This document shows positions 62,849-64,000 of a stretch of DNA of 64,000 nucleotides, one piece after another (positions within the stretch are counted from its first letter, which is position 1; each line of letters begins with the position of its first letter). Under the pieces are notes generated by a model. That model was not told where the DNA came from. It saw only the letters and a program-made list of their open reading frames with translations, and did not search any database. Made by a program: the position numbers and the translations under genes. The DNA comes from Pseudotabrizicola algicola (lineage in GTDB: Bacteria > Pseudomonadota > Alphaproteobacteria > Rhodobacterales > Rhodobacteraceae): positions 1 to 64,000 of the forward strand of contig NZ_JAAIKE010000008.1 in NCBI RefSeq assembly GCF_010915705.1, written 5' to 3'.

Positions 62849-63704
62849 TCATGCCCCCGGCGGAACTGCGAGCACGTCGATCTCGACGCTGCCCATCAGC
62901 TCCTGCGCCACGCTGCCGAGGAAAAGGCGCTTGACCCCGGACAACCCGCGCGTGCCGATCACTAGAAGATGGGGTTTCGCCTGCTCCACCAGACCGGCGA
63001 TGGCATCGGCGCCGACGCCCTCGATAATGCGGGCGCTGTAGTTCAGATCGGCAAGGTCGAGGTCCTGAATGAACTGGCCAAGCTCGCGGCGCGTGGACTG
63101 GAACTCGCGCTCGGCTTCTTGATGAACCCTCTCGGCGGGGATGCCGGCATGGGTCATCATCTGCCGCGTGATCGGCGCATAGCCGTGCACGAAGGTGACA
63201 TCTGCACTGTCCAGCAGGCCAAGCGCGTGCGCCTTGCGAGCCGCATGGCCCGAGGTTTCGGACATGTCCGTTGCGATGAACACCTTTCCCCAGCGCTCGC
63301 CGGTATTCGAATTGGCCATCAGGACCGGTCGCCCCGCCGTGCGGGTGACACGCTCGATCGTCGTACCCACGAAGACATCGCGCAGGAACTGCCTCCGATG
63401 CGCGCCCATGACGATAAGATCCGCCTCGCGCGCGCGTGCCTCATTCCCCGATGACGTGGAAGGCGTGGCCCATGGCCACCGCGACATCGCACGCGGGCGG
63501 CTTGCCGAAGCCCGCGACCTGATCCGTCAGGTAATCCTCGGCACTCCGGATCTCATGGCGCATCCGGTCTTCGAGCAGGTCGTCCTCGACCACATGCAGA
63601 ACGCACAGCGCCGCACCGGAACCCTCGGCAAGCTGCACCGCGCGCTGGACGGCGGGTTTCGAGCGGGACGAAAGGTCGGAGGCGACGAGGATCGATTTCA
63701 GCAT
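62849..63704 (-). pseudogene. Tandem universal stress protein, broken by one extra base
   Basis: The first frame (63704 to 63441) encodes KSILVASDLSSRSKPAVQ and ends at TGA after MGHAFHVIGE. The second frame (to 62849) continues with ARAREADLIVMGAHRRQFL, a second USP domain and GTRGLSGVKRLFLGSVAQEL. Removing the A at 63443 (an extra T on the coding strand) joins them as GEEARAREADL. Intact, it would be about 284 residues with two USP domains and the ATP-binding G-2x-G-9x-G motif. This is either a real frameshift or a sequencing error. Confidence 0.85.
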
Positions 63705-63791
63705 GGGCGTGCGGGCTTCTGGTCAAGTGAAGGAGTTCGTGGCAGTATTGCACTGAAACAATATCGAGAAAACCCGAAAGCGCCCGGAAGC

Positions 63792-64000
63792 ATGCACGCA
63801 TTGCAACCCCTTGCTCTGGCCCTGCTCGCAACCCTGCGTGACATGGCGCCGATCCTAGTGACGATCGCGCTGTTTCAGGGGCTGGTGCTGGGGGTCTGGC
63901 CGGACGACCCCGTGGGCCTGCTGGCGGGGTTGGTCGCGATCCTGATCGGCCTCACGCTGCTGGTACGCGGGCTGGAGATGAGCCTCTTTCCCATCGGCGA
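63792..64000 (+). CDS. DUF1538 membrane protein, 5' part only
   Basis: The first 69 codons, running off the window. Two hydrophobic segments separated by a VWPDDP turn; the end GLEMSLFPIG matches the DUF1538 family signature. Such proteins are inner-membrane transporter-like proteins. It is divergent from the stress protein gene. Confidence 0.7.
   Translation, partial: MHALQPLALALLATLRDMAPILVTIALFQGLVLGVWPDDPVGLLAGLVAILIGLTLLVRGLEMSLFPIG

Overview
The window looks like chromosomal DNA of a GC-rich alphaproteobacterium, most likely a member of the Rhodobacterales. The evidence is the codon usage, the RpoH-type promoter, the RcGTA-like tail genes and the general look of the proteins; the genus cannot be fixed from sequence alone. 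It has three blocks: a protein-quality-control and stress-resistance island (about 1-18.6 kb), a nearly complete siphophage-type prophage (about 20.2-59 kb) that carries defence and toxin-antitoxin cargo, and a short right flank of membrane and stress genes (about 60-64 kb).

Stress island. An initiator tRNA lies at the left edge. Two gene sets diverge from about 10.7-10.95 kb. Leftward run ftsH, psiE, a ClpG/ClpK-type disaggregase, three hsp20 genes behind a good RpoH-type promoter, a patatin phospholipase, a GntP permease and an HtpX-like protease. Rightward run an NDUFS4-like protein, a rhomboid protease, a membrane-anchored SppA/ClpP-fold serine protease, thioredoxin 2, an unusual HPF-domain/sigma-factor-like fusion, cardiolipin synthase, a KefB-like antiporter and Dps. 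The content resembles the transmissible locus of stress tolerance (heat-resistance island) family, but the gene set is different. kefB is frameshifted by one extra copy of a 7-bp tandem repeat. An IS5-type transposase with a nonsense codon lies beyond dps.

Prophage. Late genes run leftward. The head is lambda-like: small and large terminase, gpW, portal, S49 protease with a nested scaffold, gpD, major capsid, FII. The tail consists of tube protein, tail chaperones joined by a canonical -1 slippery heptamer, and tape measure. The tail tip is RcGTA-like: DUF2460, DUF2163, NlpC/P60 and a TIM-barrel megatron. A DUF2793 fibre and a lysis cassette follow. Two toxin-antitoxin pairs of different families (AbrB/VapC and CcdAB) sit on the opposite strand inside this late operon. 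Right of the terminase come small accessory genes, a tandem pair of ParB-methyltransferase fusions, and a two-gene operon that I read as a catalytically dead long-B prokaryotic Argonaute with a PD-(D/E)XK nuclease partner. The leftward early module encodes a C5 cytosine methyltransferase whose 3' half also encodes a second plausible protein, an O-like initiator with iterons inside its gene, a VRR-NUC nuclease and an excisionase-like protein. A divergent tyrosine integrase follows a 0.58-kb region holding three hairpin-bearing repeats.

Right flank. A WYL regulator, an SLC13/RCK transporter, a tandem universal stress protein broken by one extra base, and the start of a DUF1538 membrane protein. 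The most notable system is the prophage-borne Argonaute-nuclease pair beside the methyltransferases. The best-supported sequence-level observations are the -1 frameshift site, the iteron-bearing initiator gene, the dual-frame methyltransferase and the two toxin-antitoxin pairs in the late operon.
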